64,000 nucleotides of DNA from positions 26,739 to 90,738 of the forward strand of contig JAHEYG010000001.1 in assembly GCA_023251725.1 (NCBI GenBank), read 5' to 3'. Under the pieces are notes generated by a model. The model was given only the letters and a program-made list of their open reading frames with translations, had not been told where the DNA came from and made no database searches. The position numbers and the translations under genes are program-made. Of this stretch, positions 1 to 7,594 are shown piece after piece (positions within the stretch are counted from its first letter, which is position 1; every line of letters begins with the position of its first letter). Origin of the DNA: Sphingobacteriaceae bacterium (lineage in GTDB: Bacteria; Bacteroidota; Bacteroidia; B-17B0; Aurantibacillaceae).

Positions 1-31
1 TTTATAGAAGGCAATTTTTTATTTTTAGCAA

Positions 32-712
32 ATGCTTAAAAAATATAAAATACCACTGCTCACCATTTTTGCGGTTTTGTTTATTGACCAATACATTAAA
101 ATTTTTATCAAGCTGCATTATCCATTGGGCGAAGTAACACGTGTGGCCGGTAATTGGTTTATTTTACATTTTACCGAAAACCCCGGAATGGCATTTGGTT
201 TGGAATTTGGCGGCGACTACGGAAAATTAATTTTAAGTGTGTTCAGAATCATTGCTTCCGTTGCCGGGATATGGTACGTGATTTACATTGTAAAAAAAGG
301 AGAACATTGGGGATTTATTTTATCGGTGTCGTTAATTTTAGCAGGCGCTATTGGAAATATTTTAGACAGTGCTTTTTACGGAATGCTATTTAGCGAAAGT
401 GATGAATTTAATAAATCGGTTTGGATGCCCGAAGGCGGTGGTTACGCCGGATTTTTACATGGGAGAGTTGTTGACATGTTTTATTTTCCTATTTATAACG
501 GACATTTTCCGGGATGGTTTCCGTTTTGGGGAGGAGAAGAATTTCAGTTCTTCAGGCCGATATTTAATTTTGCCGATTCTTCTATTTCAACGGGTGTGGG
601 ATTGATTTTATTGTTTCAGAAAAAATTCACGGCCCGTAAAACAGAAGTTCAAGACGAGGAAACAAATTTAAATACTACAAATTCTGAAACCAATCCTTTT
701 ACTGCTTCCTGA
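32..712 (+). CDS. lspA: Lipoprotein signal peptidase (signal peptidase II)
   Basis: Inner-membrane aspartyl protease that removes signal peptides from diacylglyceryl-prolipoproteins. Family motifs are visible: ENPGMAFG in the first periplasmic loop, GNILD (first catalytic Asp) and FNFAD (second catalytic Asp), spread over four hydrophobic segments. At 226 aa it is longer than the ~165 aa proteobacterial enzyme. The extra ~40 residues, rich in Gly, Phe and Trp, lie between the two Asp motifs, as in Bacteroidota LspA. The usual Arg after the first catalytic Asp is Ser here (NILDS). The ATG start fits the first hydrophobic helix. hemH follows after 14 nt, so the two are probably co-transcribed. 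Confidence 0.95.
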   Translation: MLKKYKIPLLTIFAVLFIDQYIKIFIKLHYPLGEVTRVAGNWFILHFTENPGMAFGLEFGGDYGKLILSVFRIIASVAGIWYVIYIVKKGEHWGFILSVSLILAGAIGNILDSAFYGMLFSESDEFNKSVWMPEGGGYAGFLHGRVVDMFYFPIYNGHFPGWFPFWGGEEFQFFRPIFNFADSSISTGVGLILLFQKKFTARKTEVQDEETNLNTTNSETNPFTAS

Positions 713-726
713 AATTTAAAATTAAA

Positions 727-1764
727 ATGAAAGAAGCAATACTTTTAATTAATTTAGGAACACCGGATTCTCCTAGCACTTCCGATGTTAGAAAATACCT
801 CACGCAATTTTTAAATGACAAACGGGTGATTGACATTGGCCCGATTGGACGTTTTTTTTTAGTGAATTTTATTATTGTTCCGTTTCGTTCATCCCGCTCA
901 GCAAAATTGTACCGGCAAATTTGGACTAAGGAAGGATCGCCGCTTTTAATTCACACAAAAAATTTAGCGGAGAAATTACAATTAGAAATGGGAGAAAATT
1001 ATATAGTTGATTTTGCTATGCGTTACCAAAATCCAGGCATTGTTAAAGTTTTAAATAAATTGAAAGAAGCTAAGCCGGCTAAAATATCAATTGTTCCATT
1101 GTATCCTCAGTATGCTTCTTCCTCAACCGGCTCAACGCTTGAGTTGGTTATGAAAGAAATTTCGGGCTGGGAAGTGATTCCTAATATTTCGATTCACAGT
1201 AATTTTTACAACCATCCTGCATTTATAAATTCTATCGTTGAAGAAGCTAAGCAATATCCCATAAACGAATTCGATCACGTTTTATTCAGTTATCACGGAT
1301 TACCGGAGCGCCATATTAAAAAAGCTTCGGCACATTATGGAAGCAATTCGTGCGACCCGGGTTCTCCCAAAAATAAGTGTTGCGAGACCGTTACGTCTAA
1401 TAATCAGTTTTGTTACCGTGCTAATTGTTACGCCACTACCAGGCAATTGGTAAAACAATTAAATATCCCGGAAGGAAAATTTATCACCACGTTTCAATCG
1501 CGTTTAAATGATAATTGGTTAAAACCCTACTCCGATAAAACCATTGAAGAATTAGCAAAAAAAGGTGCCAAAAAAATATTGGTGTTTTCACCGGCTTTTG
1601 TGGTCGATTGTTTAGAAACTATTTATGAAATAGGAACTGAGTACAACGAACTATTTAAAAAACACGGAGGTGAGTCTGTAACACTTGCAAAAAGTTTAAA
1701 CGATAATGCTACTTGGATAAAGGCGCTGAAAGAAATAATTATCCCGATAACTATCGAAACTTAA
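727..1764 (+). CDS. hemH: Ferrochelatase
   Basis: Inserts Fe2+ into the porphyrin ring in the last step(s) of heme synthesis. The N-terminal LLINLGTPDSP and the signature LFSYHGLPERH (catalytic His190) are typical, as is the C-terminal acidic segment DCLETIYEIG. The length of 345 aa is normal. Between the signature and the following helix there is a cysteine-rich stretch (Cys209, 218, 219, 229, 234) that the E. coli enzyme lacks. Some bacterial ferrochelatases bind a [2Fe-2S] cluster in this region, so this copy may do so too. The last codons lie in a palindrome-like sequence (1742-1759) and overlap the end of a T9SS tail relic on the other strand. Confidence 0.95.
   Translation: MKEAILLINLGTPDSPSTSDVRKYLTQFLNDKRVIDIGPIGRFFLVNFIIVPFRSSRSAKLYRQIWTKEGSPLLIHTKNLAEKLQLEMGENYIVDFAMRYQNPGIVKVLNKLKEAKPAKISIVPLYPQYASSSTGSTLELVMKEISGWEVIPNISIHSNFYNHPAFINSIVEEAKQYPINEFDHVLFSYHGLPERHIKKASAHYGSNSCDPGSPKNKCCETVTSNNQFCYRANCYATTRQLVKQLNIPEGKFITTFQSRLNDNWLKPYSDKTIEELAKKGAKKILVFSPAFVVDCLETIYEIGTEYNELFKKHGGESVTLAKSLNDNATWIKALKEIIIPITIET
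1742..1759. repeat. Degenerate CCCGATA-TATCG palindrome
   Basis: TCCCGATAACTATCGAAA is an imperfect palindrome covering the last codons of hemH. It differs at only a few positions from the perfect-core copy at 47790-47807 (TCCCGATAGCTATCGAGA), which suggests one dispersed palindromic family. Confidence 0.4.
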
Positions 1765-1942
1765 TTAAATTCTTTTTTAAGATGGTGCCTTCGTTATCGC
1801 TCACTTTAATAAAATAAATACCATCAGGTAAATTAGCAACGTTAACATTTACGCTATTACTGACAATGTTAATTTCAGATTTAGAATCAAGCAACATTCT
1901 TCCCAGGAATGGTATTAATCTACAGGTATTATCAAAGCTAAT
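1751..1942 (-). pseudogene. Relic of a T9SS type A C-terminal sorting domain
   Basis: Reading the minus strand gives an uninterrupted tail ending ...NVANLPDGIYFIKVSDNEG, then TILKKNLIKFR and a stop at 1751-1753. This is the classic end of a T9SS (Por secretion tail) domain, with the LPxGIYFIKV pattern and a basic terminus. There is no start codon, signal peptide or N-terminal domain ahead of it. The reading frame runs upstream into the 3' end of the next T9SS gene. I infer the remains of a decayed cargo gene, or a recombined spare tail. It overlaps the hemH stop codon. Confidence 0.6.
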
Positions 1943-1992
1943 TAGCCGAAAATTTAAAAAATTAATAAAACTTAAGAAATAATAAAAAGAAA

Positions 1993-3654
1993 TTATTCTT
2001 TAACTAATTTGTATTTAATAATCTCGGAACTGGCGGGAGTAGAAATATTGATAAAATAAATTCCTTTATTAAATTCTTCTATATTTATATTTTTAAGAAC
2101 AGTTTCAGGAATAAATTTTTCTTCCTTTACAATTTGGCCGAGTGCATTAAAAATTACTAAATACGTTTCCTGATTTAAAGCATCTTTTCCAAAAACGATA
2201 TCGAAGTTTGAACTGGCAGGATTCGGTACAAAATGCGTTAAATCTTTATTTCCTTCGAGAGTTATTGCAATTAATTTAGAAAAGCCCGCAGTTCCATCCT
2301 GCTTAATTTCGTTTAATTTATAATAAAAGGTACCGTGCATGTTAAACCCTTTATCTGTATAAGAATATTTTTTACTCGACGAGCTGTTGCCGGCTGCAGG
2401 CAAAGTGGCTATTTCAGAAAAATTAATTCCATCTGCACTTCTTGTAATACTGAAATTTTTAGTATGTGTTTCAGAAATGGTTTCCCAATCTAATATTGTA
2501 CCCGAACCTGAATTTGTTTTACCAATAAAATATATAAGTTCTATTGGAAGCGGCGGGGTACATGGTACTGGAGATGCAGGTACATTTTGATAAGGCCAAA
2601 CAGTAACAAAACTGCTGCAATTGGCCAACTCAAACTGATACAAAAGAATATAACATGTTGAACAGGTTAATCCGTTTCCTGTTAAAGTATTAATATCACC
2701 ACAAGTTAAAATGCCGCATGAACAGTTATATAAGGTCCAATTTAACCAAACCACATTACCGCCTCCGCAATTACTCGTAATGATAGCCTGCCACGAAAAA
2801 TTAGACCAGGAAGCTGAACTTGTAAATTGTTGTGCAACACTAAATACTGCATTTGCCGAATAACCATTAGCCGCCAAAGGATAAGAAGCGCAGGTTGAAG
2901 TTACGGTTCCTACAGCAGGCGGCGAATTAAACCAACAACCCGGGTCGGGCGCAGCACAAGTACTTTCGTATTGAGGATTAGTAATAAAACCACCGGGATT
3001 AGCAGTAGTAACCTGAATATTAAATGTCGCATTGCTTCCGCATGGTCCACCGGATGGATAAATAATTTGAATATGATAAACAGCACCAACAGTTAAATTG
3101 GTGAGCTGATATATTTGAGTTAAGGGGCCCGAAGAAGAAGATTGGCAATTTATTGGTTTATCCGCGCAAGCGGTAGTAGGAAGTGCTGCTGTTGCATAAA
3201 CCGCGCTTCCAAAAAAACAAGATCCTCCGGTATGAACAATTTGAACATAATGAGTTGTACTGGTAGCAGTAAACTGAAACCAAACGGTTGGATCACCGGC
3301 GGTGTTACAAGCTGCAGTTTCACCGCCCTGAAAAGTTCCACAAGTTGTACCGGCAAAAAAACCGGCGTTAACTATTAAATTTTGAGCCGCTGCAAAATTA
3401 TCGTAAGCCGCAGTTCCGGCGCAAGCCATAATTTTTTGGGTGGGTGAATTAGTTTCGGGATCAACTGAATTAGAAATAATATAAGATTGTTTCAATTCAT
3501 TTTCCGTTAAGGCCTGCGCATTTCTGATGTTGGTTTGGGAATAGGAATTTAATATTCCAACAATTAAAAAAATTGGCAAAAATATCCTCTTCAATTTTAT
3601 TTTTGAGAAATTGATACTTTTTAAATCGCCCTTTGTATTCATAAAAATTTTCAT
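1993..3654 (-). CDS. Secreted protein with T9SS type A sorting domain
   Basis: The ATG at 3654 is preferred; the frame also has a GTG one codon upstream. A basic N-terminus and a hydrophobic segment ending near SYSQ form a signal peptide. The middle (about 65-360) is rich in Cys, Gly and Thr, with many paired cysteines, and looks like an extracellular beta-sandwich region of unknown binding role. Residues ~370-460 form a module beginning LPIELIYF, shared with the two T9SS proteins at 4300-5445 and 5516-7054. The last ~75 residues are a T9SS type A tail (FVPNPASSNFDI ... KGIYFINI ... KLVKE). It is probably exported and anchored at the cell surface. Three 21-bp-spaced repeats and a TATCTTTA box lie upstream. 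Confidence 0.85.
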   Translation of the reverse strand: MKIFMNTKGDLKSINFSKIKLKRIFLPIFLIVGILNSYSQTNIRNAQALTENELKQSYIISNSVDPETNSPTQKIMACAGTAAYDNFAAAQNLIVNAGFFAGTTCGTFQGGETAACNTAGDPTVWFQFTATSTTHYVQIVHTGGSCFFGSAVYATAALPTTACADKPINCQSSSSGPLTQIYQLTNLTVGAVYHIQIIYPSGGPCGSNATFNIQVTTANPGGFITNPQYESTCAAPDPGCWFNSPPAVGTVTSTCASYPLAANGYSANAVFSVAQQFTSSASWSNFSWQAIITSNCGGGNVVWLNWTLYNCSCGILTCGDINTLTGNGLTCSTCYILLYQFELANCSSFVTVWPYQNVPASPVPCTPPLPIELIYFIGKTNSGSGTILDWETISETHTKNFSITRSADGINFSEIATLPAAGNSSSSKKYSYTDKGFNMHGTFYYKLNEIKQDGTAGFSKLIAITLEGNKDLTHFVPNPASSNFDIVFGKDALNQETYLVIFNALGQIVKEEKFIPETVLKNINIEEFNKGIYFINISTPASSEIIKYKLVKE

Positions 3655-3692
3655 CACTGATTATTACTTTCTGTTATACTCTGTTTGAGAGA

Positions 3693-3700
3693 TAAAGATA
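3693..3700 (-). promoter_or_regulatory. Putative -7 box for the T9SS gene at 1993-3654
   Basis: On the minus strand TATCTTTA matches the Bacteroidota -7 consensus TAnnTTTG except for the last base, 39 nt before the ATG. A weak TTTA-type -33 element lies about 16 nt upstream, close to the recommended spacing. The direct repeats at 3738-3790 sit just beyond it. Confidence 0.45.
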
Positions 3701-3737
3701 CTTCTGTTAATCTAACTAAACTAGTTTAGTAATTTTT

Positions 3738-3790
3738 ATTCGCTCAACAGATGAATTATTTCGCTCAATATTACAATCATTTCGCGCTTT
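3738..3790 (-). promoter_or_regulatory. Three direct repeats, 21-bp period (possible LytTR operator)
   Basis: On the minus strand the motif GAGCGAAT/GAGCGAAA occurs twice and GCGCGAAA once, beginning at exact 21-bp intervals (plus-strand CGCTC at 3741 and 3762, CGCGC at 3783). They lie immediately upstream of the probable promoter of the T9SS gene ending at 1993. LytTR regulators bind short direct repeats about two helical turns apart. The spacing and position fit, but binding is inferred. Confidence 0.5.
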
Positions 3791-3840
3791 TTAGAAACTG
3801 AAATGATAAAGTATATAATTTTGGAATGTTAAATGTCGTT

Positions 3841-3883
3841 TATAAATGAAGTTGCAGAATAGCTATAAATGAAGCTGCAGAAT
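3841..3883. repeat. Short tandem direct repeat
   Basis: TATAAATGAAGTTGCAGAAT at 3841-3860 is repeated at 3864-3883 with one mismatch and a 3-bp spacer. It is non-coding, within the long spacer. Confidence 0.8.
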
Positions 3884-4162
3884 TACAATAACAAACAAGG
3901 ATATTATTGAAAACCAAAAAGTAAGTTTAAGGTATTTGGCGGGAATTTGTTTTGGTGCTTGGTTCATAATTTCTTACATAAGTAATTTTTATTTATGGAA
4001 AGTAAAAATAATTTTTTTTGTACTGTTTTTCTTTTTTTTTAGACGAAGTGCTCAAATATTTCGTCTGATTTTTAATTTAATAAAATCACACAAATCTATT
4101 TTATTTAAAAGTTTCTAATTTAATATGTGAACGAATAGTTTTACTAATTAATAACTTGGTTT

Positions 4163-4211
4163 CACTCATTAATTCGATTACCTCACTCATTTATTATGGC
4201 TATGCATTCGT
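4163..4211 (-). promoter_or_regulatory. Second set of 21-bp-spaced direct repeats
   Basis: Plus-strand CACTCAT occurs at 4163 and 4184, with a degenerate CATTCGT at 4205: exact 21-bp steps. On the minus strand this reads (A)ATGAGTGA, close to the GAGCGAA repeats at 3741-3789 and the TGAGTGAAA pair at 7566-7594. No gene starts close by on that strand. It may be an orphan operator or serve an unrecognised transcript. Confidence 0.4.
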
Positions 4212-4299
4212 TTTTGCCAATGGTGTTAAAAAAATCGATTTAGTTTATAACAAGGATTAACCCTTTCAAAATTTTAGCAAAACGATAAAGTTTATGAAT

Positions 4300-5445
4300 T
4301 TATTCTTTAATAAACTTTCTTTTAAAAGAGCTTAGACCATCGCTTACATTAAGAAAAAAAAATCCGGAACTATATTTTGATACATCTAACAAGAAAATGT
4401 TTGTGCCATTTTTTTCAGAACTGAATTCATGCGTTTCGATATTAATCCCTCTGCTGTTAATCACATTAATATTCCAATACTTATTTATTTCAGAATAAAA
4501 ACTAAGTTTAAGGTAATCTTTAGTAGGATTAGGACTTATTATTAGATTCGCATCATCATCATCAATTTTTAGCGATTGAATTTGTGAAATAGATTTCTGT
4601 CCGTCTTTATCCACTGCAACAATTCTATAATAATTTATTTGATCGAGCAACGGTTTTTCATCTTCAACAAAATAAGTTTTGGTTTCAAATGATTTTGTTG
4701 AATTCGGGTAAACTTTTGAAAGTTCAACAAACTCAAGGCCGTTAGTGCTGTTTTCCACCGAATAATATTCAAGATTTTCTTCCATGGCAGTCAACCACGT
4801 TAATTCGGCTTTTTTACTTGCCTGATTATACGAAACAGTAAATTTTATCAATTCTATTGGCAAAACAACCGGTCCGCATGGCGAGGCTGAAGATAAACTA
4901 AAACCATCGAGGCTGGCATAAGAATTACTTCCGTTCGGATGATCACATTGTAAAGTCATTGTTGCGGCCGACGCCACAAAGGTCATTGAATATTTATTCC
5001 AGGTGCTGGCTACCATTGGAATACTGGGAACAAATGTAGAAGTACCTACAATAATTCTCGGAGTAGAAGGAGCGCTATTATAAATGGCGGTTCCTGTTCC
5101 AAAACAGGCACCGCAAAAATAAAGTGTATAAGTAGTTCCAATAGTTAAACCGGTTATGGTGGTTTTGGCGCATTCAACTAAAGCTGCTAAACCTAACCAT
5201 GTTCCTCCATCTGGTGATAATGCAGGTGCTACCTGTGAGGTGGCCACATAAGAAGGCATAGCCAGACAGCATAAATCAGGTGAAAAACCGCAACCACTCC
5301 AACCCGCGGCATTACCGGTATTAATTCCGCTATTGGCACAAGGTGCCCCTGTAATAGAACCGTTAGTAACTAATTGTGATCTTACTAGAATTACATGGAG
5401 TAAAAAAAATACTGAAATGATTATTTTTTTATTCAATGCGCTCAC
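4300..5445 (-). CDS. Secreted protein with T9SS type A sorting domain
   Basis: It starts at GTG (no ATG precedes the signal peptide), followed by IIISVFFLLHVILVRSQ. Residues ~25-190 form a Cys-rich beta-sandwich-like domain in which a GLTIGTTYTLYF segment resembles lectin/DUF642-type extracellular domains; the family is not certain. Residues ~195-295 are the LPIELIKFTVSY module shared with the neighbouring T9SS proteins. A T9SS type A tail occupies the last ~75 residues (LIISPNPTKDYLKLSF ... SGFFFLNVSDG ... FKRKFIKE). It has close similarity in its C-terminal half to the product of 5516-7054, which indicates duplication with replacement of the N-terminal domain. A likely cell-surface or released adhesin-like protein. 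Confidence 0.85.
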   Translation of the reverse strand: MSALNKKIIISVFFLLHVILVRSQLVTNGSITGAPCANSGINTGNAAGWSGCGFSPDLCCLAMPSYVATSQVAPALSPDGGTWLGLAALVECAKTTITGLTIGTTYTLYFCGACFGTGTAIYNSAPSTPRIIVGTSTFVPSIPMVASTWNKYSMTFVASAATMTLQCDHPNGSNSYASLDGFSLSSASPCGPVVLPIELIKFTVSYNQASKKAELTWLTAMEENLEYYSVENSTNGLEFVELSKVYPNSTKSFETKTYFVEDEKPLLDQINYYRIVAVDKDGQKSISQIQSLKIDDDDANLIISPNPTKDYLKLSFYSEINKYWNINVINSRGINIETHEFSSEKNGTNIFLLDVSKYSSGFFFLNVSDGLSSFKRKFIKE

Positions 5446-5515
5446 AAAATTTTAATTAAAGTAGTTTGGGAAATGATTTTGTAAGTGAGTTGAATTTGTA
5501 GGCTACGAATTATCA

Positions 5516-7054
5516 TTATTCTTTAACCAACTTTCGCTTGAAAAAATTGGTACCGTCGGAAATATTAATGAAATACAATCCGGAATTGAGTTCTCTTACA
5601 TCTAACACTATTTTATTTATTCCCTCAAGAGTGGCATCATAGCTAAGCAACTGCAGATTATTTCCCTTACTGTCGTACAAATTTATTCCCCAGTTTTTTC
5701 CAATCTGGGATTTAAACCGAAGCTCCACTTCGGTAGATGCAGGATTTGGAATCAAACTCAAATTAGCATCATTATCCTGAAATGCGACCGCCTGCAAGTT
5801 GGAAACCGTTTTGTGACTGTTTTTGTCGACCGTTATAATCCGATAATAATTTATTTCGTTAATCATCGGATTCGGATCAGTGCTGTGATAATTTCTAACT
5901 TCTTTTGAATTTCCGGTTCCATACGGACTCACTCTGTTTATTTCAGTAAAATTTTTTGCATCGCTGCTTCTTTCAATCGAATAATAATCAACATGGCTTT
6001 CGATAACGGTAGTCCAGTTTAAGTCGGTTTGTTTTGATCCAGAATTGTAAAATGCAGAAAAATTGGTCATCTCAACCGGTAAAATAGCGCAATTAAAAGT
6101 AGCTGTTCCTCCAAAAGTTAGGGCATAAGGTCCGCTGGGCGGTACCCACGAATCAACTACTATATAATACCTTTCTCCGGCTAAAACATTCATTTGAGAA
6201 CAAAAAGTGGGGCCGGTAACTATTTCAACAGGGTTTGTACCCGGAGGGCCTACGCCTGTATTACCACCTAAACCAGAATCATTGCATCTTATTGGTAAAC
6301 CTAATGCGGCACAAGTAGGGTTGGGGCCGAAAACAAAAAAATCATAATCTTCAGTGACAATTGTAGGAGCAATTGTAAAAAAGAAGGTTCCTCCGGTAGC
6401 AAATAAAACTTCATACCAGTTGGAATGATTTTCTCCACCGGCAGGACATGTTCCCGGCGTACATCCTTCGGCGACAATACCCGGCCCGTTTGCACTGGCG
6501 GAAACAGGAAGATTGCTGCATAGAGGCGTACGAAAATTACAATCGGCGTTAGATGTTCCTGTAGGACCACCCGCACAGGCAACACAACTAAATGCAACAT
6601 CCCAACCCGCTCGATTAATACTTACATCAGACCAAAAACGAAAACCCAAACAACCATCAATAGTTCCTGTAAAAGGCCCGATGGCTCCTGTTCCGCAACC
6701 AGAAAAGAGAAGTGGGCTGTTTTGTGTAGCACCATTTGAAACACGAAAAAGATCAAAAGGACACCCGGCTCCGCCTTCAGTACTGAATTGAGCAAAAGTG
6801 GCACGAATGCATTGGCCGGGAGTATTAGAACAGAATATTCTGTAAACACCATTAATGCCATCAGAATAATTTCCGGCAACTCCTGAAGCAACTGTGCTGC
6901 CACCAATTCCCCCATTATCATAATACGTACCGGTGCAAGTCGCCACTTCGCAGGCGCCAACATTTTCGAGATTAATACCAACTATAGGATGCAAAAACTG
7001 AGCTGATAAAACAACGCTGAGAAAGATAAATAATATGAAAAAATATTTTTTCAT
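5516..7054 (-). CDS. Secreted Cys-rich protein with T9SS type A sorting domain
   Basis: A clean signal peptide (MKKYFFILFIFLSVVLSAQ) is followed by two extracellular beta-domains: one at ~35-155 with CUB-like cysteine spacing, and one at ~165-320 containing DYDFFVFGPNP and a YYIVVDSW strand, as in pre-peptidase C-terminal-like domains. Then come the LPVEMTNFSAFYNSGSK module shared with 4300-5445 and a T9SS type A tail (LSLIPNPASTEVELRF ... SGLYFINISDG ... FKRKLVKE). Its ATG overlaps the stop of the upstream 118-aa gene by 4 nt (ATGA), so the pair is translationally coupled. Surface or secreted; the ligand is unknown. Confidence 0.85.
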   Translation of the reverse strand: MKKYFFILFIFLSVVLSAQFLHPIVGINLENVGACEVATCTGTYYDNGGIGGSTVASGVAGNYSDGINGVYRIFCSNTPGQCIRATFAQFSTEGGAGCPFDLFRVSNGATQNSPLLFSGCGTGAIGPFTGTIDGCLGFRFWSDVSINRAGWDVAFSCVACAGGPTGTSNADCNFRTPLCSNLPVSASANGPGIVAEGCTPGTCPAGGENHSNWYEVLFATGGTFFFTIAPTIVTEDYDFFVFGPNPTCAALGLPIRCNDSGLGGNTGVGPPGTNPVEIVTGPTFCSQMNVLAGERYYIVVDSWVPPSGPYALTFGGTATFNCAILPVEMTNFSAFYNSGSKQTDLNWTTVIESHVDYYSIERSSDAKNFTEINRVSPYGTGNSKEVRNYHSTDPNPMINEINYYRIITVDKNSHKTVSNLQAVAFQDNDANLSLIPNPASTEVELRFKSQIGKNWGINLYDSKGNNLQLLSYDATLEGINKIVLDVRELNSGLYFINISDGTNFFKRKLVKE

Positions 7055-7407
7055 TTACCTGACGTTTTAAGAGTATCGTTATTAATATTAATCGGTAAAA
7101 TCTGAAGTTCGTTATCAGCATTCTTCCCGTGTTTCATTTCATACTTCGAATAAAGAACAATTGTAAATCCGGTAATTTCATCAATGGTTTGAACCCGCTC
7201 TTCATCTTTTCTTAGCTTTTCGTATTTTGAAATGTCAATTTTAGAAAGAGTTGTTTTATCGGGATGAAAATTGTCTTTTATCTCAAATGTTTTTTTGTAT
7301 TGATCAATACCGGCATTCTTAAGATCATTCGACTTTTTTGATGAGTTTTGCCCAAAAGTATATAAACCACTTAGAAGGAAAATATAAAAAAACAAAATTC
7401 GTTTCAT
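7051..7407 (-). CDS. Small exported protein of unknown function
   Basis: 118 aa with a signal peptide (MKRILFFYIFLLSGLYTFGQ) and a charged, Lys/Asp-rich mature part with no cysteines and no T9SS tail. I do not recognise a family. It is the first gene of a two-gene operon, and its stop overlaps the start of the large T9SS protein that follows. It may act in the periplasm alongside that cargo (inference from coupling only). Confidence 0.65.
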   Translation of the reverse strand: MKRILFFYIFLLSGLYTFGQNSSKKSNDLKNAGIDQYKKTFEIKDNFHPDKTTLSKIDISKYEKLRKDEERVQTIDEITGFTIVLYSKYEMKHGKNADNELQILPININNDTLKTSGK

Positions 7408-7566
7408 TGGTTAATGGCCTTAAAAATATTATTTTTATCCAAACTCTTCTACTTTAAAATAACAACAATAACACCTCTTTTTTTTCCTTTGAAGATGAGT
7501 TTGACTATAAATATACCATTTTTAAATTACAATTCCTGCATTTTTAATAGAGAGATTGTTAATTTT

Positions 7567-7594
7567 ACTCACTAAACAATACATTTCACTCATT
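7567..7594 (-). promoter_or_regulatory. Pair of 21-bp-spaced direct repeats upstream of the 7407-5516 operon
   Basis: Plus-strand ACTCACT at 7567 and ACTCATT at 7588 are exactly 21 bp apart. The minus-strand reading (TGAGTGAAAT, TGAGTAAAAT) matches the repeats at 4163-4211. A TATATTTA -7-like box on the minus strand lies at 7508-7515, leaving a leader of about 100 nt before the ATG at 7407. The right repeat also overlaps the TTG start of pabB, so it could affect either gene. Confidence 0.4.

Larger units (their letters stand above)
3658..4299. other. 642-bp AT-rich intergenic region without a convincing gene
   Basis: This spacer holds the promoter and repeats of the minus-strand gene at its left, a 20-bp direct duplication (3841-3883), a second set of 21-bp-spaced repeats (4163-4211) and long T and A runs. 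The only open frame (3936-4118 plus) is low-complexity Phe/Ile-rich and unlike any protein I know. Some of this DNA may be remnant cargo-gene sequence or a small RNA locus. Confidence 0.6.

Noticed and set aside
3936-4118. 60-codon plus-strand ORF in the long spacer
   Set aside because: Low-complexity Phe/Ile-rich product from T-rich DNA, no recognisable start signal or homologue.
6301-6981. Long open frames antisense to or in alternative frames of the T9SS gene at 5516-7054
   Set aside because: Repetitive composition of the real gene leaves other frames open; the alternative products have no start signal or family match.
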